64,000 nucleotides of DNA, taken from assembly GCF_000237925.1 (NCBI RefSeq), contig NW_017386026.1, positions 1,488,001 to 1,552,000 on the forward strand, written 5' to 3'. The DNA is from Schistosoma mansoni (taxonomy: Eukaryota > Platyhelminthes > Trematoda > Strigeidida > Schistosomatidae). This document shows positions 1 to 10,392 of this stretch, piece by piece. A program made the position numbers and the translations under genes. How positions within the stretch are numbered: position 1 is the stretch's first letter; each line of letters starts with the position of its first letter. Below the pieces are notes generated by a model. That model saw nothing but the letters and a program-made list of their open reading frames with translations, did not search any database and was not told the DNA's origin.

Positions 1-617
1 GCTGAGGAAGGAATCAAACCAGGCTAGTAACGGGTTTTCGACCCCATAAGATGCGAGTTTACCTATGAGAAGTTGGTGGTTGACCATGTCGAAGGCCTTA
101 GAAATGTCCAGGTATAGCACTAATACTAGATATCCTTGGCTACGAAGCGAATAGACTAAATTAAAGAAGTCAAAATGACATGTCATACAGGATCGATTTT
201 TAAGAAATCCATGTTGCGAATCATCAATAAATTGTTCAGTCAATAAATAGTTGGGCAGTTCGTCACTAATAATTTTTTCCATAATCCTAGAGATAACTGG
301 AGTAATATTTATTGGCCGATAGTTGTTCATGTCAGTCTTATCTCCGGATTTGTAACGTGGTATGATGTACGCGGTTTTCCAACGGTCAGGATAAGAGCCT
401 GATTCCATAGAGAGAGTAAACAGCTTAAGGAGAAGAAGTTGGATATCTGGACCACCATATTTGTAGAGAAATGATGAAATCCCGTCTGCACCGTGACCTT
501 TCGAAACCTTGAGCTTATTTGTAACCTTACTAATTTTCAGACATGTGAAGGAGATAGATTTAATTGAGTTACCAGTCAAGCATATAACTCTAGAAACAAA
601 GCTATTTAAGGATTCTT
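1..617 (-). mobile_element. CR1/Jockey-type LINE, reverse-transcriptase fragment
   Basis: This piece matches 3172-3788 of the LINE copy that follows. On the minus strand it encodes the central reverse-transcriptase core, with NNYRPINITP, QHGFLKNRSC and the first catalytic motif LYLDISKAFD. The left side is cut by the window edge. The right side stops abruptly at about 617, where it joins the plus-strand Penelope-like fragment. The two partners share a few bases at the joint (TTTCAGG on the PLE side). It is a dead fragment of the duplicated LINE and shows that another array unit lies to the left of the window. Confidence 0.9.
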
Positions 618-965
618 TCAGGACACAGTGTGACCTACTGTAGCCCTGGTAGAGAAAAAGCCTGTCTACATCACCTTACCATTTAGAGGTGATTCAAATA
701 GTCTTTCATTGAAACAAAGGCTTAATTCTGTCTTTCATCAACAAAACGTATTGTTCAGTGAAGGTCATAATCAAAGAAAGAACGAGCTCCATGCTTCATT
801 CAAAACCTAGACGACATGAAAACGATTGTGTCACATCCCACTGCATTTACCAGTTTGTTCTCTCCTTAAACCTATCCTGGTAATATATGCTTATTATCCA
901 GAGTGACTAGGTGTCAAATTGTTTTCACATTATTTTTATCATTACTATCCTTGTCTACTTTTACC
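618..965 (+). mobile_element. Penelope-like element, plus-strand 3' fragment (RT thumb and start of GIY-YIG)
   Basis: On the plus strand, 661-810 reads VYITLPFRGD and SLSLKQRLNSVF, which resembles the thumb end of Penelope-like reverse transcriptases. A second piece at about 827-856 reads CVTSHCIYQF and resembles the first Cys/His segment of the linked GIY-YIG endonuclease. The minus-strand PLE at 10771-10800 carries the same segment, so the family link is visible inside this window. The fragment is short and cannot act alone. It repeats at 11787, 36371 and 55991, where it sits head to head with a minus-strand PLE body. The PLE assignment of the thumb part is by motif resemblance only. Confidence 0.6.
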
Positions 966-967
966 CC

Positions 968-982
968 CACCACCACCACTTA
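968..982. repeat. (CCA)n microsatellite, short allele
   Basis: A short CCA tract lies at the junction between the PLE fragment and module U. The same tract differs in length in every unit (12131, 36729, 56333). Confidence 0.85.
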
Positions 983-1295
983 TTTCCAGTCTAGTTGACC
1001 TTCTACTTTTTATATATATAAATGTTCTTAACAAGTATATTATGTGTGATCAGATTGTTCGAAATGTATTGCACTAATATTGCACTATCACATAGTTCTG
1101 ATGATAATCTTCGTCTTCTTATTACATTATCGAAACAATCTTATAGTAAGGAATACTACTACTTCTGAAATTATAACGTTATTCTGTATTCATATAAAGG
1201 ATACATAAATGACACACAATATAATGGGAAATCGAACAGAATTACATACGATGTGATTGAGCAACACTCTCCTCCTGTGTATTTATGGGAGCTGA

Positions 1296-1586
1296 GAGAA
1301 AAGCAACAACACACCTGAATCAAGTATGCTTAAGCAAAGTGTGGAAAACCTATCTACAAAGCAGTTATCGTTTGTGTGTGCATCTACGAAACTCGTAAAT
1401 TTGACGGTACCCAATTTTAATTGTGTTCCTTTATGTTGTACACAACAACGGGTTAGACTGAATACAGTCACAGTGTGGCGTGTGCTACAGATTCAAGCAG
1501 CGAGTCCTTGTTTCAAATATAAGGTGGATATGCTGGAACGAGATTTAACTACCACAGTGTTACAAGCTGCAATGATTAATGGCTAA
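1296..1586 (+). CDS. Hypothetical 86-codon ORF of module U, copy 1
   Basis: The ORF starts at ATG 1326, and the frame is open from 1296. The product is Cys-containing (NFNCVPLCCTQQRVRLNT) and ends in LQAAMING. I recognise no family. No signal peptide or membrane segment is evident. Just past the stop, another frame reads on as NTPPILITDDWKTASDNHSE with a protein-like composition. This may therefore be part of an old exon with a shifted frame. The same ORF recurs almost unchanged at 12522, 37089 and 56697, but the flanking non-coding DNA is equally conserved. Its conservation thus reflects recent duplication and is not evidence of selection. The rest of module U (983-2139) shows nothing else recognisable. 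Confidence 0.2.
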   Translation, partial: EKSNNTPESSMLKQSVENLSTKQLSFVCASTKLVNLTVPNFNCVPLCCTQQRVRLNTVTVWRVLQIQAASPCFKYKVDMLERDLTTTVLQAAMING

Positions 1587-2139
1587 ATGTCAATACACCT
1601 CCTATCCTTATTACTGATGATTGGAAGACAGCATCAGATAATCACAGTGAAGGAGGTCAAGAGAATAGAACGAAACCAAACTGATCGGAGAAGTCAAGTG
1701 TGCCAACTCAACCTAATCAAGCGTTCCTCAATTTTTATGTCACACCTAAAATAAGTAACAATATATAATGAATAGGATAAGCGATCAGCAAACGCACACA
1801 GTTAATAAGCCAATAAGTGACAAGGTCAAAATATGTGATTTGAGAAGAATGAATAGATTGGTCTGTTCAGAAACTACAACAGTTCACGTGTGCAGCAGGA
1901 AATTTGTGTGAGATAATTAATGGGTCATGCATGCTATGTATGTTGACGAACAGGAACAAATGGTGAAAGGTTATGCTTTTTAAACGACAATTTTACAGGC
2001 AAAAATGGTATTGTACAAATTGTATTGAATTGATGAAAAGTGCAAATAGTAAGAAAACTAATTACAAAATAAACAGAGGCGTAACCAAAAGTGGTTTCAT
2101 AAAAAGCAACCTATCCAATGGAATATAGATTATGTTTTA

Positions 2140-4350
2140 TCATCGGAGTACGAGATCGTCTATTTGACATATTTGACATACACTTGCAGGCGCTAGAGCA
2201 TTTAATGCATTTTCAGAGGAGCAAAAAGCATTAATTGAGCGAACAAACAATGGGAGAGAGTTTAACATACGGATAGTTTGGGGTAAATTATTCCAGAGCA
2301 TAGAAAACTCACAGGTAAAGTAATTCATGTAGAGAGAAGATCTAGAATATGTTTGTTTCGCTAAAGACAAGGAGTTACGAACGTCGTAATGTGGGGCTTT
2401 AGCATATTGAATCTCCTGACTGGATGTGAAGGAGAGTTTGTTAAGTATTTTGAAAAAGAAGATAAGGTTAAGTTTGAGTCTCCTCATCCATAAAGGGTCA
2501 AGCCCTAGTTTACTACACCTCGAATTATATGTCAAGACACTATCAGTTCCAAGAGTACGAAATATAAATCGTCTCTGTACTGATTCCAGTCTTAATTTAT
2601 CCTTTATGCGCGTGCTAATAAGGAGAAACGCGCAGTATTCGAGGAGTGGTCGAACACAGACTTTGTACATTAGAATACGAGATTCGCTGTTATGAAGGTT
2701 TCGAGTTATGAAACCTATAAGGCGTTGAGACTTGGACGTTTGTTTCATTATCTGTTCAGTAAACGACAAGTCGTCGGAGTACCTAAGTCCTAGATCTACT
2801 ACTGTGTGTAACCTAGATAACATTTCCCCATTTATGGTAAGATTGAGGTTGAGTGATGTATCACCGAAGCATAACCAACCACATTTAGCTGTATTGAGCT
2901 CCAGTTGCCATTCCGAGCACCACTGTGCTACCTTGTTAAGCTCCGTGCTGATACAATTTCGAATATTGCTCAGCTCATGTGGAGAAAATGAGTACACCAC
3001 CTTAAGATCGTCTGCAAACAAAAGGGACTTACCCACACTAAAACACTCACAAATATCATTAATGAAAACTAAAAAGAGCAAAGGACCTAAGACACAACCC
3101 TGAATTACCCCACTTCTAACAGGGACTGAGTTCGACAATGAAGAGTTGATTTTAACTATTTGATGTCGATCGCTGAGGAAGGAATCAAACCAGGCTAGTA
3201 ACGGGTTTTCGACCCCATAAGATGCGAGTTTACCTATGAGAAGTTGGTGGTTGACCATGTCGAAGGCCTTAGAAATGTCCAGGTATAGCACTAATACTAG
3301 ATATCCTTGGCTACGAAGCGAATAGACTAAATTAAAGAAGTCAAAATGACATGTCATACAGGATCGATTTTTAAGAAATCCATGTTGCGAATCATCAATA
3401 AATTGTTCAGTCAATAAATAGTTGGGTAGTTCGTCACTAATAATTTTTTCCATAATCCTAGAGATAACTGGAGTAATATTTATTGGCCGATAGTTGTTCA
3501 TGTCAGTCTTATCTCCGGATTTGTAACGTGGTATGATGTACGCGGTTTTCCAACGGTCAGGATAAGAGCCTGATTCCATAGAGAGAGTAAACAGCTTAAG
3601 GAGAAGAAGTTGGATATCTGGACCACCATATTTGTAGAGAAATGATGAAATCCCGTCTGCACCGTGACCTTTCGAAACCTTGAGCTTATTTGTAACCTTA
3701 CTAATTTTCAGACATGTGAAGGAGATAGATTTAATTGAGTTACCAGTCAAGCATATAACTCTAGAAACAAAGTCATTTAAGGATTCTTTGCTATTTGCAA
3801 AATTACCACTGAAAAGGTCTGCTATAGTTTTTGGGTCATATATAAAACTATTATTATGCAGGATGCATGGTATATCAACATTTTGAGTTGATTTAGCACG
3901 TTTATTGTAAATGTGGATTAGGTTTTGCACTTTTGAGCTAGTACGTAGTGCTAATAGCTCTTCATTGATGGCTTTTAACCTATGTTTCTCTTTAATTTGG
4001 TTAAAAATTATTGTTATTTGTGTGACTGCCGTGAAGTCGTTAGATTTAAAATAACGTTTCTTTAGGCGTCTTAGTTTATTACGATATTTAGCTGGTATAT
4101 ATAATTCGTGATGTTTACTAATCCTGTAAATCTTAATTGGTGCACAGGAGTCTAGACAAGAGTTAACAATCAAACAGAATATGTTGATGGCATCTGTCAG
4201 ACTATTACATGAGAAGAATTCATCCCAGTCTGAGAGTTTGATCAGTGAGCGCAAGAGGTCCCAGTCTGCATGCTTATAGTCTCTATAATTGCAGGTTCTT
4301 TGAATTGGTCGGTTGTAGGAGGGATAGATGGGGAGAGCACAAGCTACCAT
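2140..4350 (-). pseudogene. LINE ORF2, reverse-transcriptase part (copy 1)
   Basis: The 736-codon frame covers the end of the endonuclease, the whole reverse transcriptase and the C-terminal tail. Catalytic motifs are visible: LYLDISKAFD, then GVIQGCVLGPLLFLVF, then FADDLKVV with the paired aspartates, then LGLRYSDDLSF. The enzyme would copy LINE RNA at a nicked chromosomal target. Near 4345-4370 one A is missing compared with the copy at 15590, so this frame is detached from the upstream endonuclease frame (4344-4757). One extra codon (a third Phe in NLIFFFKIL) is also present near 2455. The domain is complete, but the gene is broken. Confidence 0.9.
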
Positions 4351-5012
4351 CCTATGATCACTGCTTTCAACTCGTTGTATACTTGTACAGATAGGGGAAT
4401 GGTATCTCTACTAAATATTAGATCAAGTGTATTATCACCCCTTGTTGGGGTACGAACCCACTGTGACCAGCAGTACAGATTAAGGATTGATAAAAATTCA
4501 TCATTGCTAGACTGACAGCTACCGGTACTCCAGTTAATCTCAGGATAATTGAAATCACCAGTGATAATCTTAGCGCTGAAGTTTAGAGTAGATGCGTGTA
4601 TAAATGCATTGATTATACGATCATTCAAATTATCAGTACTATCAGGAGCTCTATATATACAACCTAGGAGTAGACTATGGTTTAGGGTATTGATTGATAT
4701 CCAGATCGATTCTGGTAAACTATTCAAGATACTATCTTCAACTTTGTTAGTTGTCAAGGTATCCTAAGCAAATATAAGACAACCGCCTCCTCGCTTAGTT
4801 TCTCTGTCACAGCGATAGAGTCGATAGTTTTGGATATTTAATTCGGAATCGGCCACTGCTGGATAACAACACGTTTCAGTGATAAGTATAAAAGAAGGCT
4901 TGGCTTGAAAGGCTAAGGTTCTCAAGGCTGAAATTTTGTTCAGAAGTGAACGTGCGTTAATAAGTAATAAGTTTAAAAAGGGAGAGTGTAGTGTAAAAAA
5001 AACCGAGAGCAT
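4344..5012 (-). pseudogene. LINE ORF2, endonuclease part (copy 1)
   Basis: Two adjoining frames encode an exonuclease/endonuclease/phosphatase-type nuclease. The N-terminal piece (4764-5012) has LLLINARSLLNK, ILITETC and RGGGCLIF. The next piece (4344-4757) has GCIYRAPDS, the metal-site motif GDFNYPEINW and NTLDLIF. This nuclease would nick the target DNA to prime reverse transcription. The two pieces are in the same frame but separated by a single TAG after CLIFA. The same stop is present in the copies at 15984 and 46361, so it predates the duplication of the mosaic. Confidence 0.85.
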
Positions 5013-5144
5013 CTTTATCGAGGGTATGAGTTCTAGCTATGCCTGGACTATGGTTTAATGTGTTTTCCGGATCGCATGGGCTATAGCATGAGCGAATTGT
5101 AGTGCTAGTGGAACAAGGGATCTCTGGAGGCCGAAAAAAAATCC

Positions 5145-6371
5145 TTATTTTGGTGGACAATTAAGACAGGTGCCTGTATGTTGGGGTTGCGTTGATGGTG
5201 CATAACCTAGTATACCATCTTCCCCACTGCAAGAGTGATGATAAGAGTTACATCTTGCAGGTTTATTATCTATAACATTTGGGGGAAACCATGCGGCACG
5301 TTGGTTCATTCCCGTCTGTCTAATAGTAGGCCTGCTTACATGATGATTGTAGTGGCCGTCTCGTGTAACGTTTGAACGAAATGTGTCCTTATAACCTCCC
5401 TTACGGTGAGTAGGGTTAAGCATGGTTTCAGAAATTAAACTTTTGTTTGGTAAGGCCGTTGAAATATTTTTGGTATTCGGTCTAGAACCAGAAGGTTTTT
5501 TATTTACTTTCTTCTTAATTGGTATATTCTTTTTAGGTTTAGCAGTGTTTTTATGAGCCTTCACAATAGAATCAGGTGTTCGATCCTTGGCTTCCGATAT
5601 TACACTGGAAAGAATGACATTAGAGTCTACATCAGATATGTCCTGGTTATCTAGGGCCACTATGAGTATGAGAGGCAAACTAGCACACTGCATTGGTATA
5701 TCAGTACACCGACTAACATGAGATAGATTAGCTGTACCAGTGGGCTCAGCTTCTGGCGCGATCACATTTGTTGTGACCTCAACAATGTTATTTTCGTTCA
5801 TGGTACGCTTTTGTGTTAGTCTTTGATTGGTGGTTTTGTCTGAGACTATACGAGCGTTTTTAAACTTCGTATGCGCACAGACTAGCTGTTCAGATTCTTT
5901 CAAACGTTCCGCTAATAAATGGGAATCAAATCTAAACACGATAGGGCACGGGTATTTTTGATGCTTTTTGTTAAGTCGGATACATTGGCATGGATTGTCC
6001 TGGAGATTAACTGCCTTTAGTATCGAGTTTCTTACAGTTTTAATGGCAACTTTGTCAGGTATATTATATATAACCACATTATTTCGAGAGATTATTCGCT
6101 TGGTGACTTCACTAGCTATCAAGTCAATAACGGATTCTACTTTGATCCTGTCTTCGAATTCAGAAGTAACTATATCCTTGGACAACAGTAGTCGAAGGGG
6201 TGACAGTGTCTTTAGTTCAAATTTAAGATCATCATGCTTAATAAAGAGCCCGCAAGTGACTCCACTTAATTGCTTAAAGACAGAGGCTAATTCGCTCTTA
6301 ATAAGATCGATACCATCTGTTCGTGAGTTAGAACTCATTATTAAGTTAGACATGGAGTCATCCAGCAACAT
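5145..6371 (-). CDS. LINE ORF1 protein (copy 1)
   Basis: The frame has 408 codons. Residues roughly 90-175 (NVVIYNIPDKVAIKTVRNSI, then CIRLNKKHQKYPCPIVFRF) resemble the RNA-binding domain common in LINE ORF1 proteins. The C-terminal half is basic and rich in Lys, Asn and Thr (KPKKNIPIKKKVNKK), which suits nucleic-acid binding. The tail ends in TGTCLNCPPK. This copy has one T fewer near 6240 than all other copies, which gives a longer N-terminus starting at 6371. The other copies start at an internal MESLAGS. ORF1 would package LINE RNA. The family is inferred from position and composition. Confidence 0.7.
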   Translation of the reverse strand: MLLDDSMSNLIMSSNSRTDGIDLIKSELASVFKQLSGVTCGLFIKHDDLKFELKTLSPLRLLLSKDIVTSEFEDRIKVESVIDLIASEVTKRIISRNNVVIYNIPDKVAIKTVRNSILKAVNLQDNPCQCIRLNKKHQKYPCPIVFRFDSHLLAERLKESEQLVCAHTKFKNARIVSDKTTNQRLTQKRTMNENNIVEVTTNVIAPEAEPTGTANLSHVSRCTDIPMQCASLPLILIVALDNQDISDVDSNVILSSVISEAKDRTPDSIVKAHKNTAKPKKNIPIKKKVNKKPSGSRPNTKNISTALPNKSLISETMLNPTHRKGGYKDTFRSNVTRDGHYNHHVSRPTIRQTGMNQRAAWFPPNVIDNKPARCNSYHHSCSGEDGILGYAPSTQPQHTGTCLNCPPK

Positions 6372-6470
6372 GTGTGGAATAAGTCCACTCCCACTATTAT
6401 CTAGTGCAACAGGAGTTGCAGAGCATGGGGTATAGATAAGACCAGAGTTGTTAATATCTGAAGAAATAGG

Positions 6471-7866
6471 ACTTTTTCAAGCTCGTTTTTGTGTCAGTCA
6501 AACCACTTTTCTTCAAGGGTTAACTGAATGTTATTATTGATTTTTAAACTGTGGTTTAACGATATATAAGGACTTTGTAATAAATACCGTGTGATCGTAA
6601 CGCAAACTCCAAACGTACCGCAATAGTTCCTTAGCTTTATGTAGTGAGGATACAGACATATCTTCAAGATAACGATAACTGAACTCATTTGATACTAGAT
6701 GAGTGATAATTACAGTGTTTATGCATATCTGATGCAAGGCCATCTATGAGTACACATGAAAACTGTTTGTTTAAACTTCAATTAAAGAGTGGTTTGTATT
6801 AGATATCGGAACGTTCTGAACTATGGTTTAAGCGCTTTGTGGCGTTAAAAGAATCAATGAATTTTTCGCAACCGCAAATGAAATTATTTTCATGCATGGG
6901 TTCAATTCAGTTGATAAGACAATGTTTGTCAGACAAGCTGCCTATTATCTGTGGTCACACATGACCTGAAAAATGAGAGAACTGATCAATTTTGTTTGTC
7001 CCTTCGACATATACATACATAAACACATATTTGTAATATCAGAAACATTCCGAAAGAGTGATCTATTACTGTGAAGTTCCGTCCATAACTCGTATTAAAC
7101 TACAATTCACATTCTGTCAACATGACCTTTTTCACATGTTTGATAGCATTTGAAATGGATTGGAGTGAATCTATTTTTGCTGCAAAACTAACGATTCTTC
7201 ATAAAAAACTTTAATGATTGTCTGGAAGACCAAGACAAACTGCAGTTGTAAATGGTTCAGTGTTGACTCAAAAGTATGTAAGCTATGAAAAGCTGGAATT
7301 CAATATACAAAGCAGGAATCTTATCTCACGAAAACAATTGATGTATGCAACCACCAAATCTTGATTCAAAGAATGCGGAACGAGTGTGATGTCGGTGAAG
7401 ATAACTGTGGTTTAGATCATTCTTAAGACAAAGCTTTGAAGGAAACCATTGACCCTACTCTACACATATCAACAAAAAGATCATAGTAGAAAACCTAATC
7501 AGTCTTGATGACACCTTTTTAACCATAGTTTGTCAATCATCATTTACTAACGAAATATGGAAGTGTTTAACTAGGTATTGATAAAATGTTTCGACAGATC
7601 ACTCTATCAAATTTAGCATTCACACGGAACTCATAGTTGACTACAATGATCACAATATCACTTATGTGCACTACTATTTATCTACGAGTTATTATGAGCC
7701 TCTCTAATCTTGTCGAATTCTTTACATTGAAGACTATTACATCGACTATTTAGTTATGAATGAGTGCATAAGTGTCTGTGACAATTCATATACAGATATT
7801 AGGTATATCATCGATCGAGATCTTAAGATTTAGCAGTTTTTTACTAAATGTCAAACATTTATCAGG
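6471..7866. other. Module X, copy 1: non-coding array segment
   Basis: This segment lies between the LINE 5' side and the BEL LTR in every unit. It has two short overlapping minus-strand ORFs (6494-6688 and 6534-6743). The second reads YRYLEDMSVSSLHKAKELLR, which looks protein-like but matches no family I know. The rest has no long frame, no repeat structure and no RNA gene that I can see. Part of it could be the 5' untranslated region of the LINE. The copy at 23600 keeps it with only a LINE ORF1 stub. Confidence 0.6.
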
Positions 7867-8387
7867 TGTTCTTCTGCTTCCTTCCACTTCTTTGTTTATT
7901 GTTTTATACTACTTATTCATATTCAGTAAGAAGTTGTATACTTAACAATTTCCACATTTACATTGTAACGCAAGTTGTACTGTAACATTCGGAAACGTTC
8001 CCATATACTTATAATGTTTATTGTACTTATCATTGTATTTGTCATTGTAATTACTGTACTTTAATTACTGTAACGGTTATCCACAGTTGCGGATTTGTTT
8101 AAACACAACAGTTTCCATATTGTTTGCTCTTGGTTCGAGTTTCGATTGTTCATAAACTGTTGTCCGATTTCGACACAGCCATCGGCTGTCTTTGTACTAT
8201 GGAAGCCTTTACTATTCCATTCTTGAACGACGCGTTAAACGCCTAGACACCTCACAAGTTGAGGTTTGTAATTAAACTTTGTGTTTATATAATAATAGAA
8301 CCGCTTTTGTAGACAAATCGTTGTTTTGGAACTTCGATTTTGCGCGTATCTCAATCGGGTCATTTGGACGCTTTGATAGAATTAACA
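7867..8387 (+). mobile_element. BEL/Pao solo LTR (fossil), copy 1
   Basis: The 521-bp block starts TGTTCTTC and ends TTAACA. It is the same sequence that stands immediately before BEL gag at 19079-19596. Here it is followed directly by module S with no internal region, so it is a solo LTR or a collapsed element. Compared with the 3' LTR start at 22824 it has a different, shorter first 40 bases. Confidence 0.75.
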
Positions 8388-9165
8388 CTAACCTAAAATT
8401 CAGTGGTCCGCAAATGTGTTTTTCATCAAAACGCGTTGACTTCAGCTTGAACTGGAAGTAATCGAAATCATGGTCACTCATCAATTTGCCATAATAATGA
8501 CGATTTAGGATGATAATGATGATTATGATAAAGTATATGAGACTGATGAATATTATCATGATAATGTGGATGATGTTGATGTTGTGAATGATGATGTTAA
8601 TAATAATAATTGTATTATTTATGATAATAATTTGTTTAATCTAACTAATCGTTTCAATGCGATTTGATAATAATTCTTATTTTTATTTTCTATCAATTCT
8701 CCTTTGATTGGTATAGGATGATGGTATTCAAAGAAGGAGAATACTAGAATGGAACAACGAAGAAGAATGTGATTTTGGTTGTGTACAAATTTGATTTTAC
8801 ATTGTATAATATAATCTTAAAATAATGCACATTTGTGTTTTCATTGTGTTAATCGGTAGATAGTGAATGTGGGCAGCTTAGAGCGTACTAGTTAAAGTCT
8901 GACCACTGTGTAAGTTCAGTGAAGTGTACGAGTTGCTCGGTTGTGTAGCTGTGGTAATTGTACTAATTGATGATTCCTTCGTACGTGATTGCGCTCTGAT
9001 CACGAATTGCGAATATAATACGTTCATTTGTGCTCACCTAGTTCTGACTTCATGGTCGGTTGATTGCTAATGTGAATATTCTCAACTTACAAGCAAAATT
9101 AATTCACAAACATATACTTTCATTCCGAGAAATTAAAATAGTATGTAGTAACTATGGTGCAGTGA
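8388..9165. other. Module S, left part with short GAT-rich tract
   Basis: The block starts CTAACCTAAAATTC. It has a GAT/ATT-rich tract at about 8505-8660, and then anonymous AT-rich DNA. The tract is a contracted form of the 0.9-kb GAT/GCT region at 39036-39960, since both share the end GTGAATGATGATGTTAATAA. I see no gene in it. Confidence 0.6.
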
Positions 9166-9520
9166 ATGAGCTTGATTTCCAGTCAAGTCTATTTCCGGAA
9201 ACGAGATGAGTTATCCACTACTCCCGATGGTATTTTGTGGTCAAGTGATGGCGTTGTTATTCTTCATCCATTACGTAAATCTGTCCTTCAAGATCTTCAT
9301 AGTGGACATTTGTTGGTTGAGAATATGAAATTGCTAACAAGGCTCACGTGTTCGTGGTCGGAAATAAATCCAGATATATATGGTAGAGAAAACAATTGTG
9401 GAAGATGTCATAAGTCGGAGAGTCGTACTTCGAAGTGTACTCCATGACAAGTATCGTCTGAGTACTGGAGAAGAATTCATGCAGACTATTGTGGTTTATT
9501 TATTATTGTGGTTTAATTTG
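9166..9520 (+). mobile_element. Ty3/Gypsy-type integrase zinc-finger relic (fossil)
   Basis: The translation includes VVILHPLRKSVLQDLHSGHL and then NNCGRCHKSES. The order is the His-His-Cys-Cys layout of the retroelement integrase zinc-binding domain (LHxxH followed about 30 residues later by CxxC). It is followed by a piece resembling the start of the integrase core (WRRIHADYCG). No other LTR-element part lies next to it. It is an old, isolated and broken fragment that became part of module S and was copied with it (33767 and 53382). A domesticated host gene is a weaker alternative. Confidence 0.5.
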
Positions 9521-10180
9521 TAGGTGGATTACATGTATAATATAGTAGTGGTGTTCCAGTGTCTGCTAGGGATCCCACAAATTTCCAACATCAAGTGAGT
9601 TCAAATGCGATTTAATTGTATATGGGAAAACCAGTGCTTTTCTGTGTGTTAATAACAGTAGTAATAACAATAATGATAGCATTCTCAAGTTAGGAAGCTC
9701 TGTTGAATACCTTGTCAAGACCACCGAAGTTGAGCATCAGGAGTGGGTAACAGACACAAACTGTCATGGCTTCTCCTTAGATATATTGTTCTGCAAAAAA
9801 CAATCGTTCACCTGAATAAAACTCACATTCATGGTGTTCAACACAGCACGAACTGCAAAGTGTCAGTTCAGACAAATGGAAAACTGACCAATCCATATGG
9901 TTGAACCAGTAGGGAATACATTAAGCAATCAATAACTGATTAGTTAGAGATCAATCAGTGAAATACACTAAGAGAATTGTGCAACTCACTTCTAGTTACT
10001 CGTAAGTAGTGTGTGTAGATGTCATACACAAATCTCTCAAATTGTAGTCCTTCATACAAATCGTTCACATTCACAAATAAATCATGCACAAACTAACTAT
10101 ACATTCGTACATCTGTCTTTCATTATTTTGACTCAGTTTACTATAGATACTCTCCATTGATTCTTCAATTTCATTCGAAT
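9521..10180. other. Module S, right part; no gene seen
   Basis: This is AT-rich anonymous DNA with no long frame on either strand. It is the same as 34130-34787 and 53750-54388 apart from small changes. I can support no feature in it. Confidence 0.5.
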
Positions 10181-10246
10181 TATTATTATTATTAGTAGTA
10201 GTAGTATTAGTAGTAGTAGTATTATCATTTTTATAGTAGTATTATC
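10181..10246. repeat. (ATT)n / (TAG)n microsatellite
   Basis: Trinucleotide runs of ATT, then TAG, lie just before the PLE 3' side. Copies at 34788 and 54390 have different repeat numbers, so the tract is unstable between units. Confidence 0.85.
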
Positions 10247-10392
10247 ATTTTTATAGCACTGGACATTTGGGGAAGTTAGTTTCGAGATCCTCAGGTTACC
10301 TTCCACTGATCGAATCATCCCGTGTCGATTGTAATGCGGTAGTATTTCGTTTGCAAAGTATTTATTTCACTGTGATATGTAGACATAGTTAT

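Larger units (their letters stand above)
2140..6470 (-). mobile_element. CR1/Jockey-type LINE, near full-length copy 1
   Basis: This is a minus-strand non-LTR retrotransposon with ORF1, then an apurinic-type endonuclease, then reverse transcriptase. The 3' end lies at the left, next to two copies of a 9-base unit (TATTTGACA). A short tandem 3' tail of this kind is typical of CR1 elements; a poly-A tail is not. The 5' end is not clear, because all complete copies run on into module X. The copy is close to those at 13362 and 43769, with about six residue differences from 13362 over the RT region. It carries several frame breaks and is not expected to be active. Confidence 0.9.

Noticed and set aside
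1052-1141. Possible hammerhead ribozyme beside the PLE fragment: CTGATGA and GAAAC inside an outer inverted repeat (AGATTGTTCGA / TCGAAACAATCT)
   Set aside because: Penelope elements can carry hammerheads, so I checked. The base after CTGATGA does not pair with the base before GAAA, the inner GATAAT/ATTATC pairing would use core bases, and no stem I fits. In other units the segment is duplicated or lost without compensation.
1283-1471. 62-codon minus-strand ORF opposite the module U ORF
   Set aside because: It is antisense to the 86-codon frame, with no independent support. The same holds at 12479, 37046 and 56654.
10181-10246. Possible CRISPR-like or satellite repeat
   Set aside because: It is only an ATT/TAG microsatellite without spacers.
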